Of a stretch of 36,851 nucleotides of DNA, positions 26,659 to 36,657 are shown piece after piece. A program made the translations under genes and the position numbers. Source of the stretch: Prevotella sp. (GTDB lineage Bacteria > Bacteroidota > Bacteroidia > Bacteroidales > Bacteroidaceae). Position 1 is the first letter of the stretch. Every line of letters starts with the position of its first letter. Below the pieces are notes generated by a model. That model ran no database searches, was not told the DNA's origin, and saw only the letters and a program-made list of their open reading frames with translations. The stretch is from positions 1 through 36,851 of the forward strand of contig JAIDEM010000126.1 in NCBI GenBank assembly GCA_029054825.1, written 5' to 3'.

Positions 26659-27291
26659 CTATTCCAAGTCATTTTTATGTTGTTCAACTTTTGATATACC
26701 CATAATCTCATCAATTTCTTCGGGAGTGATTGCAGTACCGCCGCCAGTGCCGATGGAATCCTTGTTGATATGAAGGCCGTCCCTGTCTACGGAAAGCACA
26801 TCGGCAGAATCCTCCGCAACCTTCACGTTCACAGTCTCACCGTCACTCTCGAGACCGTTGCCCCATACGCTGCGCGCTATGTTATACACGTGGATTACAC
26901 CCTTGCCGAGGGACGGTATCTGTAACTCGCTCATGAGTTCCACGGTCTCCACGGCAAGACCACAGTGACATCCGCATGAACCGCTGTCCGAGATGACGCT
27001 ATCCTGTTTCGGCACGAGACGGAAGACCTTCTGTCTGTCCACCGTCACCATGCCGTCCTGTCCACGGTTCTCCGTAAGTGTGAGTGTGTATGTGCCCGTA
27101 TATACCTGTTGCCTGCCGCGGAAAGTCACCTCTATATCGCTTCCGACGGCAGACCACTCGATGTACGCCTCCCTTCCCATGGAATCCGCAAGCGTCACCG
27201 TCACCTCCTTGCCTGTGAAATCCTCTGGCTCTCCGCTGCACATTATGTGCCAGCGGATATGAATGTCGTTGCCTATTCTTATGTCCTTCAT
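26659..27291 (-). CDS. phage tail/fibre-associated protein
   Basis: 210 aa, Ig/BppU-like N-terminus (MKDIRIGNDIHIRWHI), C-terminal ITPEEIDEIMG motif. Confidence 0.6.
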   Translation of the reverse strand: MKDIRIGNDIHIRWHIMCSGEPEDFTGKEVTVTLADSMGREAYIEWSAVGSDIEVTFRGRQQVYTGTYTLTLTENRGQDGMVTVDRQKVFRLVPKQDSVISDSGSCGCHCGLAVETVELMSELQIPSLGKGVIHVYNIARSVWGNGLESDGETVNVKVAEDSADVLSVDRDGLHINKDSIGTGGGTAITPEEIDEIMGISKVEQHKNDLE

Positions 27292-27356
27292 GATTCCCTG
27301 TGTTTAAGCCACAGGGCAGAATCCAATTTCCTGCCCCGTGGCGACGGTTACTGTTC

Positions 27357-27680
27357 CTATGCGCCGATTATGGCATCTATCTCCGCTGTTGTCAGCGCAC
27401 TGTCCTGTGTGCCGACGACCACCTCTGCCCAGCCAGCGGCGGCTCTTCTGTCAGCCCATGCGACAAGGCGGTAATCCTTGTTCACCGTGCCGCCGACATG
27501 CCACACCTGCCCGAGAGCATCGTTGTCGGCGTTCGTGCCGCTTCGCGACAGTATGCAGTCCTTCAACGCATACAGTTCTGTAAGGGATGCCACACTCCTG
27601 TGGCCGCTTATCTCCGTGGCATCGACTATGCCGTATGCCGCAGGGTTGTTACTTTTCAGTTTGTCCGGATAAAAAAGCAT
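27357..27680 (-). CDS. small phage fibre-associated protein
   Basis: 107 aa ending in ALTTAEIDAIIGA. Confidence 0.6.
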   Translation of the reverse strand: MLFYPDKLKSNNPAAYGIVDATEISGHRSVASLTELYALKDCILSRSGTNADNDALGQVWHVGGTVNKDYRLVAWADRRAAAGWAEVVVGTQDSALTTAEIDAIIGA

Positions 27681-27707
27681 ATCTGTATCTTTCTTTTAAT
27701 TTAAGGA

Positions 27708-29003
27708 TTATTTTGCGAATTGCAGTGACGCATTGGTGAACGCTCCAGGATTATTCGATACATAGACATTGTAGGTCTGCAGATACCCTGCACCGTTAGT
27801 CACGCTCACTGTCTTCTTCGTGAATGCGCCAAGGACAGGGGTCGCACCGTCTTGGATAATCTTCGTCAGGTCTCCGAGAGCTGACGGATACGCCATCACA
27901 TAATACTGCGTTGCCGTGGTGGTAATGCCGCCCTTCGTGGTGTTCGGTGTCGTGACAAGCTCACCAGTCAGAGCCTTCACCATTTCCTCCGTGACATCCT
28001 TTGTCGTTGTCATGCCCGTAAACATGCGGTACTTGAAGGTCACTGATACGGAAGCCTCCTTGTAGTCGTTGCCCGAAGCAGGCTTTACGTCTGCACCGCT
28101 CACCATGAGCCCGGTCTTCGGCGCGCCGAGCCTTACCTTGTATGTGGCGTTGCTTCCTGTCACACTTGATGTAAAGGCATCGGATTCCACACCTGATGCG
28201 GTGAGGGTCTTCCAGCTTGATGTGCTGTCGATTATAGTCGGGTTCTTCTTTCCTGCCGCCGCTGTCCACTTGTATGCACCCCTGAACTGAGCCTTGTAGC
28301 CGATTTCAAGGGTGAGAGCCTTTGAACTGTTGTCGCTGAGGACCCGCGTCGTGCCGTCGTTCTTGAATATCGTCCAATTGAAGATGCTGATGGCTACATC
28401 CGCAAGAGGGAGATTCCCGGCGAAGATTCCATCCATCCTCGTCTTGTCCTCGGCAGACATCGCACCGTTCTCCGTTGTCGTGGCCGTGTCTGTCCTCTTT
28501 ATGTACTGCGTAAGGTCGACATCGGCCTTGTACTGCCCTATCTCCTCCCATTTGTTGTCAACGTAAATATATTCTGTGTACAGGTTCTGTGCTTCCTGCT
28601 TGCTTGACAGCACAAGGTAAATCTTGTTTGCATCAATGCCTGTCGTCGGCAGCGTCTCCACAATCTTGTACAGCGACAGGTCTATGGCTATGTTGCCGCT
28701 GCCTACGACAGACTGGCCGTTGACGGTCTTCATGGCAGGCAGCTGTGCCGTAGGGAGCTTGCCGTCAGTGCCGAGTGTGGCGACACCGTTGGCGACACCC
28801 ATCTCGGAGCGTTTCACTTGCGCGTCATTCGTCACGTTGCCAAGCCCGACATCCGTCTTCGTCAGTGTCGGATTAGAACTTATCTTCTTGCCATTGACGG
28901 TATAGTCGCCGACGGCTGTCTTCGCCGCCTCCACTGCACCCGCCACATGCGCCTTAATCTGAGACCAGAAATAGGCAAGGGATTCTTTGTCTACATATTT
29001 CAT
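27708..29003 (-). CDS. tail fibre-like protein
   Basis: N-terminal MKYVDKESLAYFWSQIKAHV, followed by TKTDVGLGNVTNDAQVKRSEMGVANGVATLGTDGKLP repeats. Confidence 0.75.
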   Translation of the reverse strand: MKYVDKESLAYFWSQIKAHVAGAVEAAKTAVGDYTVNGKKISSNPTLTKTDVGLGNVTNDAQVKRSEMGVANGVATLGTDGKLPTAQLPAMKTVNGQSVVGSGNIAIDLSLYKIVETLPTTGIDANKIYLVLSSKQEAQNLYTEYIYVDNKWEEIGQYKADVDLTQYIKRTDTATTTENGAMSAEDKTRMDGIFAGNLPLADVAISIFNWTIFKNDGTTRVLSDNSSKALTLEIGYKAQFRGAYKWTAAAGKKNPTIIDSTSSWKTLTASGVESDAFTSSVTGSNATYKVRLGAPKTGLMVSGADVKPASGNDYKEASVSVTFKYRMFTGMTTTKDVTEEMVKALTGELVTTPNTTKGGITTTATQYYVMAYPSALGDLTKIIQDGATPVLGAFTKKTVSVTNGAGYLQTYNVYVSNNPGAFTNASLQFAK

Positions 29004-29032
29004 TTTTTCCTGTTTGTTGATTATTTATTGCA

Positions 29033-29854
29033 TCATCCTGCTATGATAGCGTCAATCTCTGCATCCGTTATCGCCTGAAGCTCAGTCTTGTCAAGTTTCA
29101 GGTCAAGCTGTCCCTGGACGGCGGCAGGGGTTACCGCGCCGTCTGTCTTCGCCTTGTTCGCGGCAAGGTCGTTGTACACTTTCGTCACGCCGAAAGCTGA
29201 TGTGCTTGCGGCAGGGATGTTCACGGTCTTGTCAGAGCCTACCGCAAGTGCAGTGCCGTTGACCTTCACGCCCTCAAGCACGTTGGGCTCGCCACCCTGT
29301 GAGGTGATGTCGCCCATCTTCTTCTCCAGCTTGCCTATTGCGGTGTTAAGGCTGTCCGTGGCGGTGATGGCGGCGGCAGTGGATGCCTTTGCGTATCCCG
29401 TCATTGCCGTGATGGTGTTGGACGCCTGATTGTGCGGGCTCGGCGTGAAAGAGCCTGGCTTCCCGGTCACGCCGCTCCATGCCACCTTGCCTGCCTCAGT
29501 GGCATGGTCGGCACTGTCGGCGTGCACGGCACTGCCTACGGAATACTCCTTGTAACCTGCTTCGGTGCTGAGCTTCGTGTCATCCACCACGAAATACATC
29601 TTGCCTGTACTCTCCACCTTCACGGTGTCGCCGTTCTGCACGGTCGCTGTCGTAAGCGCGAGACGTGCCGTGTCGTCGGATACTACCGCAAGACGCTCCA
29701 GCGCGCCTGCCGGGAGTTTTTCAAGAGGGATTGTCCCCTCGATGTTCGTGGCCTTGACCTTCTCGGCTTCCTGTGCCTTGCCTACTACCAGTGTCCCGTC
29801 CTTGAGATTTTCAGTATAATGCTGTAAGCCCGCTGAATCTACATATTTTCCCAT
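29033..29854 (-). CDS. tail fibre-like protein
   Basis: N-terminal MGKYVDSAGLQHYTENLK; C-terminal ITDAEIDAIIAG. Confidence 0.72.
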   Translation of the reverse strand: MGKYVDSAGLQHYTENLKDGTLVVGKAQEAEKVKATNIEGTIPLEKLPAGALERLAVVSDDTARLALTTATVQNGDTVKVESTGKMYFVVDDTKLSTEAGYKEYSVGSAVHADSADHATEAGKVAWSGVTGKPGSFTPSPHNQASNTITAMTGYAKASTAAAITATDSLNTAIGKLEKKMGDITSQGGEPNVLEGVKVNGTALAVGSDKTVNIPAASTSAFGVTKVYNDLAANKAKTDGAVTPAAVQGQLDLKLDKTELQAITDAEIDAIIAG

Positions 29855-29910
29855 TTGTCTTGATTTTATTTTATATAATTATTAAAAAGATATTTTACCA
29901 AATACTGATA

Positions 29911-30636
29911 TCATGATATACCTATGTAGCAACTTCCTGCCGTCGCTGTCACAGGCAACGGTATGAACCATGTGGTTATATCCCCCTGTGGCATGTTGGT
30001 GTATTGGTATGTGTACCGTTTCCGTGCCAGCACCTGTCCTTTATAGGTAGCCAGATACGTCTGGTCTTCGGTGTCATTGAGCAGTACTGTGACACACCAC
30101 AGGTTCATGTCGCCCACGGTCATTACTATATCCACGTCCATCATGTCGCAATAATCAAACATGAACGGATGGGATGCCGCTGGATTCACGGTGCTCTTCC
30201 CGAAGCTCGCCGTATCGTTGAGTATCTGCTTGTCATGTGCTGACATGACACCAGCCGTGCTGGTTGTTGCCGCTCTTATGTCGAATGACTGATATTCGGG
30301 ATTCTCCAAATCAAAACCGTCGTTGATGTGCCCCAATGATATATAATCAGCTGCGTAAATCGGCAGCTTGTCTTTGGTGACAACCTCAATGTACCTGTTG
30401 AATCTCGGCTTGTAATACTCTGCCGTCTTCTTGTCTTCGGGTGTCATGAGACCAGGACGCGTCGAGGTACCATTCACTGCCTGAATGGGGAAATCCTTGT
30501 CGCTTTCTCCCATCGTGTCATACATGTACATCTCTGAGGAGCTGTCCCAGAATATCCTTGTGATGCAGCTGTCGAATAAAAGCCTTATACCCCTCCATAG
30601 GCGGACAACCCCGTCATAATTAAGAAATTTTCCCAT
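29911..30636 (-). CDS. tail fibre/receptor-binding-like protein
   Basis: N-terminal MGKFLNYDGVVRLWRGIRLLFDS; C-terminal module shared with the next gene upstream. Confidence 0.6.
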   Translation of the reverse strand: MGKFLNYDGVVRLWRGIRLLFDSCITRIFWDSSSEMYMYDTMGESDKDFPIQAVNGTSTRPGLMTPEDKKTAEYYKPRFNRYIEVVTKDKLPIYAADYISLGHINDGFDLENPEYQSFDIRAATTSTAGVMSAHDKQILNDTASFGKSTVNPAASHPFMFDYCDMMDVDIVMTVGDMNLWCVTVLLNDTEDQTYLATYKGQVLARKRYTYQYTNMPQGDITTWFIPLPVTATAGSCYIGIS

Positions 30637-30662
30637 ATATTCCTGTCCTTTTCTTGTTTACA

Positions 30663-31121
30663 CTACCAGTCAAGCTCACAGCTTCCCTTCCCTGCCGTCT
30701 TTGGTAACGCCATAAACCATATATACGGCTCTTCCTTTTCCACGTAGAACCGCTTCATGGATATTGCCTCCCCGTTGTATACTGCCTTTATCAGCTGGTC
30801 TTCACTGTCGCTGAACTTCAATGCCAGACACCACAGGTTCGTGTCGCCTACAGTCATTACAAGCTCCGCATCATAGGAGAGCACACCCGTAACATCCGTG
30901 AACGGATTCACTGCCGTCTCGTCTTTCTCCAGCCCTGCAAGGCCTGCATAAAGCATCGGCATCGGGACGAGGACAAGCTTGTCGCCCTGCACCGCAGGAA
31001 TGCCTGCAAGACCGCCGAGTGACACAGCAGACGCCAGTTTCGTTATGTCACTGCTCTCTGCACGGATTTCGTTAAGTACCGCCTCTTTCAGTTCGTTCTT
31101 CTCTGCTGCTGTCATTGCCAT
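30663..31121 (-). CDS. phage protein sharing a C-terminal module with the 29911-30636 product
   Basis: ELVMTVGDTNLWCLALKFSDSEDQLIKAVYNGEAISMKRFYVEKEEPYIWFMALPKTAGKGSC. Confidence 0.65.
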   Translation of the reverse strand: MAMTAAEKNELKEAVLNEIRAESSDITKLASAVSLGGLAGIPAVQGDKLVLVPMPMLYAGLAGLEKDETAVNPFTDVTGVLSYDAELVMTVGDTNLWCLALKFSDSEDQLIKAVYNGEAISMKRFYVEKEEPYIWFMALPKTAGKGSCELDW

Positions 31122-31125
31122 GTCT

Positions 31126-31404
31126 TTATTCTTTTGGTTGTTTTCCTATCTGCTCGTTAAGCCCGTCGATGAAGCCGGGGATGCAATGCCTCTCCGCTAT
31201 TTCCTTTATCATCTCCTCCTCGTCAGGTGTGTACTCCGTCTCTCCCTCGCTCTCGTATATCTTGAACGCAAGGGCGTGTGCGCGGATGCCTCCTGCCTGC
31301 TGATATATCAGGTCTGCGAACATCTCGCGCGCGTCACAGGCATGTGCCGTCTTGTGGCTTACGCCTGTGTAGATTTTCATGTGCTGGAAGTCAATCTTTT
31401 TCAT
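31126..31404 (-). CDS. small phage protein, unknown
   Basis: 92 aa ORF tightly packed in the operon. Confidence 0.6.
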   Translation of the reverse strand: MKKIDFQHMKIYTGVSHKTAHACDAREMFADLIYQQAGGIRAHALAFKIYESEGETEYTPDEEEMIKEIAERHCIPGFIDGLNEQIGKQPKE

Positions 31405-31420
31405 TACTGTATCATTTTTT

Positions 31421-34400
31421 TCATTTTACTATCGCATAAAAGTCATCCGTTCCATTGTATACCAGCAACACGTCAACAGTATTGCAGGCTGATAACTGGA
31501 GAAACGCTTGGCTGTCTCCGGTCGCCCTGATAAAATTCGTCTTGGATTCCCCACTCCGGAAGAATATGTTGGTCGGTCTGTTTTCGTTAAGCGAGACAAG
31601 ACGAATAGGTACGGCAAACACACCGTCTGTCTGCATCATCCTCTTCATGTTTGCCAGCTTTGGCATGTAAACATTTTTGCCTCCGTTCGTATTTTTAATC
31701 AGCACCGTTGCCCCATACGCCGGCTCTATGATGTCATAATTGGCTGTATCCATAAGACATGCCGCTCCCCACAAACCGCCCTGGCAAACAATCGCGCCTT
31801 TTGTGTACAATGCGACATCCCTGCTTATAACATTGTCGCTGATAATCTTCACCGCAGGATGATAATCGTAAGGGGCGACGGCATTCATCTGACGGTAGAA
31901 ATATCCGGCACAGCAGGCCTTGGCGGCAAATATGTCTTCTATTGAAGGGTCTGCTCCATCGCCTATCGCAGCTTTTATGTTTGCCACATCGCCTGGTTTA
32001 AATTCACCATATTGCGCCTGAAGCTTGACCGTTCCCGGTGTGATGTGCGCAAGATCCTGCTTGTAGCTGTCGTCATGCCACATGCTGGGTTTTCCATAAT
32101 ACAGGCCCTCCTCATCAATGGAGAAATAACCTATCCTGCCGGACGAGGCGGCAATCTCGCCCGTGAACTTGCCGTTCTGCGTCTCAATGCTGCCGTCTTC
32201 AAGTATCTTGAAGTTATCGTTGGCAGTGACAATGCCCTCCAGCTGTATGTGGTCGGCAGTGAGCTTTATCACGCTCTTCGGGTTACCGTCATCATCATAG
32301 TCCTCTACGGCAACGCCGATGAGTGCTATCTTCCCGTCTGCTCCCTGAGCATAGATGCCGCTGCCTTCTGCTGTCGTGACAAGTCCCGAGGTGTTCCTGA
32401 TGCTGCCGTCCTCGTTGAACCGTTCGGAAATCAGCATGTTGTATTTCGATGTGGTGATTATCTCTGAACCTGCAAGCACATTGCCGTTCTTGTCGAAATT
32501 CTGCGCCACTATCCTCACCACGGTGTCGGTCTGCTCCACCAATGTACTGTACTTGGCCGTCAAGGCCGCCACATCGTCCGTAGTGAGGACTATCATACAC
32601 ACGCTTATCTCGCCCGTGAAGCCTAAAGTGAAGTCTCCCGTGCCGTTCCACAGACCGCTGCATGTGTACTGCCTGTAGCCCTCCGTCTCTGACAGCTCCT
32701 CTTCCACAGCCAACGGACTGAAGTTCTCAAAACCTGTCTTGTCCAGCCCATCAAAATGCACGCTCAGCGTACCTGCCTTGCGCACCTTGTACAGGAATGA
32801 CAGATAGACCGATGCAGGCTCTTTCCTGCCGGCGGCATTCGTCTCTATCTCCGGCAGGGCATAGTAATCGGCGGCTCTTTGTATGATAGACGTGTTCCGA
32901 ATATTCACGACAGTCCTGTCCCTGTCAACGGAAAGCACCGCGCCGTCACCCTGCTTTGACAGTATGCCGCCGTTAGCCCATATCCAGCTGTTGCCCACGG
33001 CAAGGAATCCCGTGTCGCTCTCGGCAGACCAATGGTTGAAGCCATCGGCGAAAAGAGGGTTGGAGAGGAAGCCCTCACTCTCCGCAAAGTCCTGACGCAC
33101 GCTTTCCACGGCAGAGGAAATCATGCCCTCCACTACCTCGAACTTAGTCTTGATGTCCTCGCCTGTCGCCAGCAGGAACGTGCCCTTCAGATATGCGTTG
33201 TCCGCATACAGGCCGTCACCGTGTGGCTGGTTGTCTGCTGGAAACCAGCTGTCCTTTATGCCGTCAAGGTTGCCGAGACGGGCGCGGAGACAGCCCTCGA
33301 AACTCTTGCCGCTTATGCCGTCCATGACATCGATGCGTGGCTGGCCGTCCTCCGTGGCTGAGATGAGTATCATGTTTTGACGCATAGGATTCCCTGTGTT
33401 GCCCATAAGCACGCACTCGTCACCTGCCATGGGCTCCACGCCCTCAAACTCTGATGCCAGCACCCATGCGCGGTCTGCCACGACACCAGCAATTTCCACC
33501 CAGTACGCATGCTGCTCCTTGCCGTCCTTCCACGTTGCACAGCGCATGAGGTCGTTCTTCACGAAATCACACCCGTTCTCGAAGCTGATAAAATAGACGT
33601 CTCCCTGACGCGCCACGCTCTTTATCTTGCCGTTGGCCGCACTTACTGCTATCTGACCGCCCACGCTGCGCACCTTCATGATGAGAAGCTCAAACACATT
33701 CATCACCTGCCGCACCGTCAGCTTGTCAATGGTGAGATGCGACAGCGCATCCTCCATCCATATCTGCCAACCCTCGCCGCCGAAGCCGTCCCTGAATACA
33801 GGACTGCGCAACAGGTCGCGCACGACAAGGGTCAGCAGCTCCGCGTTTCCCTTACCGTCAATAAAGCCACCTTGCACTGCTGGCACATAGTCGCCGAAAT
33901 CGACACCTTCCTCAAAAGTGATTTTATGCTTCGCACGGTCACGCTGCCTTTTGGAGAGGAAATGTTTTTGCGCCAGCGCAAGATAATCTAGTGCTGCTCT
34001 TCCTCCGCCAATAACTTCGTGTGTTACTTCTGCTATCTTATCACGTAACATACTTTGTCCCACAGAGAACTCTGACGTGACATCAACAGTAATCTCATAT
34101 AGTATATCATCTGTAGCCTTGCATGAGTATGACGAGACATATAATGTATAGTCGTGTTCGTTGTATCTTACGATAAGTCTCGCATTCTCGTTAAGCATTG
34201 AAACAATATCTGAGTTTCGTTGCAGATAGATACGCGAGAGTGTAATATTAAACGAGAACTTCTCATCATTGTTCTCGCTCATATACTTTATGAGGGCATT
34301 TTTCAGTTCGTTTTCTGCATTAGTGATATACACATCAGGCATTAGGATATTTGTGATAACGAACGTGTCTCCAACTGATGGCTTATAGTTGTTTGTAACA

Positions 34401-36625
34401 TTCGGCATGACGACACCGAATGTATCAATTTCCTTTTTCAGTGCCACCCACACCTCATAGACAGATGTATCCTGCTGACGTGGCTGTATATTGTTAAAAT
34501 TAACCTTGTCGTTGTAACTTCCGCTTACTATATCACCGTTTTCATCAACCTGCACGGGGTTCTCAAACTCATAATGCCCCTCGACAAGTTTAGGCTGTGA
34601 CACGCCGACTTCAAAAGCACAGGGGGCGCAGTTCCCACTGGTCATGTTGAATGTCATAGCCCCGCTTGCTGTGGCTTGCTTGAACAGGTTGAATCCATAC
34701 GTGCCGTTATACACATGTAGCTTCACATAGAAATAAGAATGTACATAATCGCCATTATCGTCTATTTCATCAGAATCATCAGAGTCAAATGCTATGTCAG
34801 CAATTTCTCCGAGCAACTGCCCCATAGAATTTTTCATACCCTTAATGGAAGGCTTGATATCTTCAAAATTCTGTATACCTTCTAATGGGTTGCTCTCCGT
34901 ATACGGATTGCTGAAAATGTACTTTCCACCATCGGGATTGTCATAAGTGTTGTTCTGTGCATTATAGAAGCGCTCGCCACCATTGCTCTCTCGATATATT
35001 GGCGGCATGAGGGCAGAAGTTGGGGTTACCCATGTTCTATCTATGATTATTACTTGTGCTGGATAGTCAGAACTACTGGCTTCATCTATAAGTGTTTCAA
35101 CTGAATATTTGCTATATTGTGGATTTATGTCCTCTTTCTTCAGTTCGTACTTGTATCTCGTACATGGGGCGTTCTGCACATCATGAAGATATATTCCTCC
35201 ATCCTCATAAGGCATAACACTGCCGTTCCCATAACGGAATCCATATCCTGTGAATCCGTTTGGTTTGTATATGACATTCAAAAATCCACCTGCTGATACA
35301 GTAAGATAGTCTGCAGGGTCGCCAATGTCTTCTTTGTATAGCCTTCGTGATATTTTATAATCCAGCTTGACCCCGACAAGATAATTGTCTTCTTCCGTTA
35401 TGGTATACGAACTGGAGATAGGCTTTAGACGACCAAAATAAGTGTCATCATCAAAATACCTATATTCCGTAATGACAGTCTGATATGAGCTCTTGTCTAT
35501 ACGGACAGTTCGTGGGTCTTTTGTGCCAGCGGTTGCGGTCATCAGATAATCCTCCAATACCGTCCCACTTGTAAGATGTACAAGAATGGTTATCAAGACA
35601 CTGCCTTCTGCCACAAATCGCTTTTCAATATCGTTAACATCTTCCTCATAATATGTCTTTGCACTGTATATTGCAAAACCGTCCTTGGCAAGACTAAGTG
35701 AGAAGGAGAACTTTGGAGGATTATATGTCAGGGTATAAGTGCTGGGGTATATATCTGTATTATATTGTAGCACCTTTGATAAAAATATATCCCTGACTTT
35801 CTCCTTATCAATATTAACGGTCTCGAAAATAGCAGTTCCTTCAGGGTTCGTGTTGGGATAATAATATGGGATGTTGTCACTGCTGCCTACACCAGTAATG
35901 CGGTTGATGATGCGATAGTTCTCATTCGTCTTTGTCACCGATAACAACCCATTACCTAACCCATACTCAAACGGTATAGTAATGGAGTTTTCTGCATATC
36001 CTACATGACATGTCGTGCCAACCCAATAGTAAGGCACTTCAAATTTCGTATATATCTCCTGCAATGCTGTGGCGAAATATACATTTTCTAAAGATATTTC
36101 TTTCTCTTCTGTAATGCTTACCCCCTCGTCTATTATGACTTGGTATCCCTTGTTGGTGGCAACATCATAAAGTTTGGTGTATATCAGTGAATCATTCAGG
36201 CGTGCTACAAGCTCTTGTAATGTACCATAAAAACTGAATGTTGTTCCATTACTCCGATACCTGTCTTTATACTGGGCTTCCGTCTCTGATGTCACAACAT
36301 CAAAGAAATAGACATTCTCAAGAACGATTCTCTCACTTGTCAGTGTTATCTCATGACTGTATCGCGCATCATCCGTATTCTTTGATGATGTTGGAATCTG
36401 GTCGACGAAGTAACGTTCCCCATTAAATTCCACATACTCCCTCTTGCTCCACAAGTCGTCAAGGCACATACTGTGCATGAGTGAACCTGTTATTGTAGGC
36501 GCACCAGCCATACGTTCGGCTGTATACCCCCATTCCGACAATACAGCAGGCTCTTGTGCAGAAGGAAACGGCATTGTACTTCCTTCCGCAGTAACTGTAT
36601 ATATATGCAGGCTCTTCCTTAACAT
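31421..36625 (-). CDS. large phage tail protein (tail-tip/tail-endopeptidase-like)
   Basis: 1734 aa; N-terminal tail-protein-like region followed by long fibre-like C-terminal half with NGKFTGEIAASSGRIGYFSIDEEGLYYG. Confidence 0.75.
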   Translation of the reverse strand: MLRKSLHIYTVTAEGSTMPFPSAQEPAVLSEWGYTAERMAGAPTITGSLMHSMCLDDLWSKREYVEFNGERYFVDQIPTSSKNTDDARYSHEITLTSERIVLENVYFFDVVTSETEAQYKDRYRSNGTTFSFYGTLQELVARLNDSLIYTKLYDVATNKGYQVIIDEGVSITEEKEISLENVYFATALQEIYTKFEVPYYWVGTTCHVGYAENSITIPFEYGLGNGLLSVTKTNENYRIINRITGVGSSDNIPYYYPNTNPEGTAIFETVNIDKEKVRDIFLSKVLQYNTDIYPSTYTLTYNPPKFSFSLSLAKDGFAIYSAKTYYEEDVNDIEKRFVAEGSVLITILVHLTSGTVLEDYLMTATAGTKDPRTVRIDKSSYQTVITEYRYFDDDTYFGRLKPISSSYTITEEDNYLVGVKLDYKISRRLYKEDIGDPADYLTVSAGGFLNVIYKPNGFTGYGFRYGNGSVMPYEDGGIYLHDVQNAPCTRYKYELKKEDINPQYSKYSVETLIDEASSSDYPAQVIIIDRTWVTPTSALMPPIYRESNGGERFYNAQNNTYDNPDGGKYIFSNPYTESNPLEGIQNFEDIKPSIKGMKNSMGQLLGEIADIAFDSDDSDEIDDNGDYVHSYFYVKLHVYNGTYGFNLFKQATASGAMTFNMTSGNCAPCAFEVGVSQPKLVEGHYEFENPVQVDENGDIVSGSYNDKVNFNNIQPRQQDTSVYEVWVALKKEIDTFGVVMPNVTNNYKPSVGDTFVITNILMPDVYITNAENELKNALIKYMSENNDEKFSFNITLSRIYLQRNSDIVSMLNENARLIVRYNEHDYTLYVSSYSCKATDDILYEITVDVTSEFSVGQSMLRDKIAEVTHEVIGGGRAALDYLALAQKHFLSKRQRDRAKHKITFEEGVDFGDYVPAVQGGFIDGKGNAELLTLVVRDLLRSPVFRDGFGGEGWQIWMEDALSHLTIDKLTVRQVMNVFELLIMKVRSVGGQIAVSAANGKIKSVARQGDVYFISFENGCDFVKNDLMRCATWKDGKEQHAYWVEIAGVVADRAWVLASEFEGVEPMAGDECVLMGNTGNPMRQNMILISATEDGQPRIDVMDGISGKSFEGCLRARLGNLDGIKDSWFPADNQPHGDGLYADNAYLKGTFLLATGEDIKTKFEVVEGMISSAVESVRQDFAESEGFLSNPLFADGFNHWSAESDTGFLAVGNSWIWANGGILSKQGDGAVLSVDRDRTVVNIRNTSIIQRAADYYALPEIETNAAGRKEPASVYLSFLYKVRKAGTLSVHFDGLDKTGFENFSPLAVEEELSETEGYRQYTCSGLWNGTGDFTLGFTGEISVCMIVLTTDDVAALTAKYSTLVEQTDTVVRIVAQNFDKNGNVLAGSEIITTSKYNMLISERFNEDGSIRNTSGLVTTAEGSGIYAQGADGKIALIGVAVEDYDDDGNPKSVIKLTADHIQLEGIVTANDNFKILEDGSIETQNGKFTGEIAASSGRIGYFSIDEEGLYYGKPSMWHDDSYKQDLAHITPGTVKLQAQYGEFKPGDVANIKAAIGDGADPSIEDIFAAKACCAGYFYRQMNAVAPYDYHPAVKIISDNVISRDVALYTKGAIVCQGGLWGAACLMDTANYDIIEPAYGATVLIKNTNGGKNVYMPKLANMKRMMQTDGVFAVPIRLVSLNENRPTNIFFRSGESKTNFIRATGDSQAFLQLSACNTVDVLLVYNGTDDFYAIVK

Positions 36626-36657
36626 GATTTGTTATTCTCTGCTGTATTTTGTTAACC

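Noticed and set aside
26659-31121. Diversity-generating retroelement acting on fibre genes
   Set aside because: No reverse transcriptase ORF or template/variable repeat pair seen in the window; could not exclude one outside.
31429-33991. Several + and - strand ORFs over the large tail gene
   Set aside because: Shadows of the 1734-aa frame; no independent start context or domain motifs.
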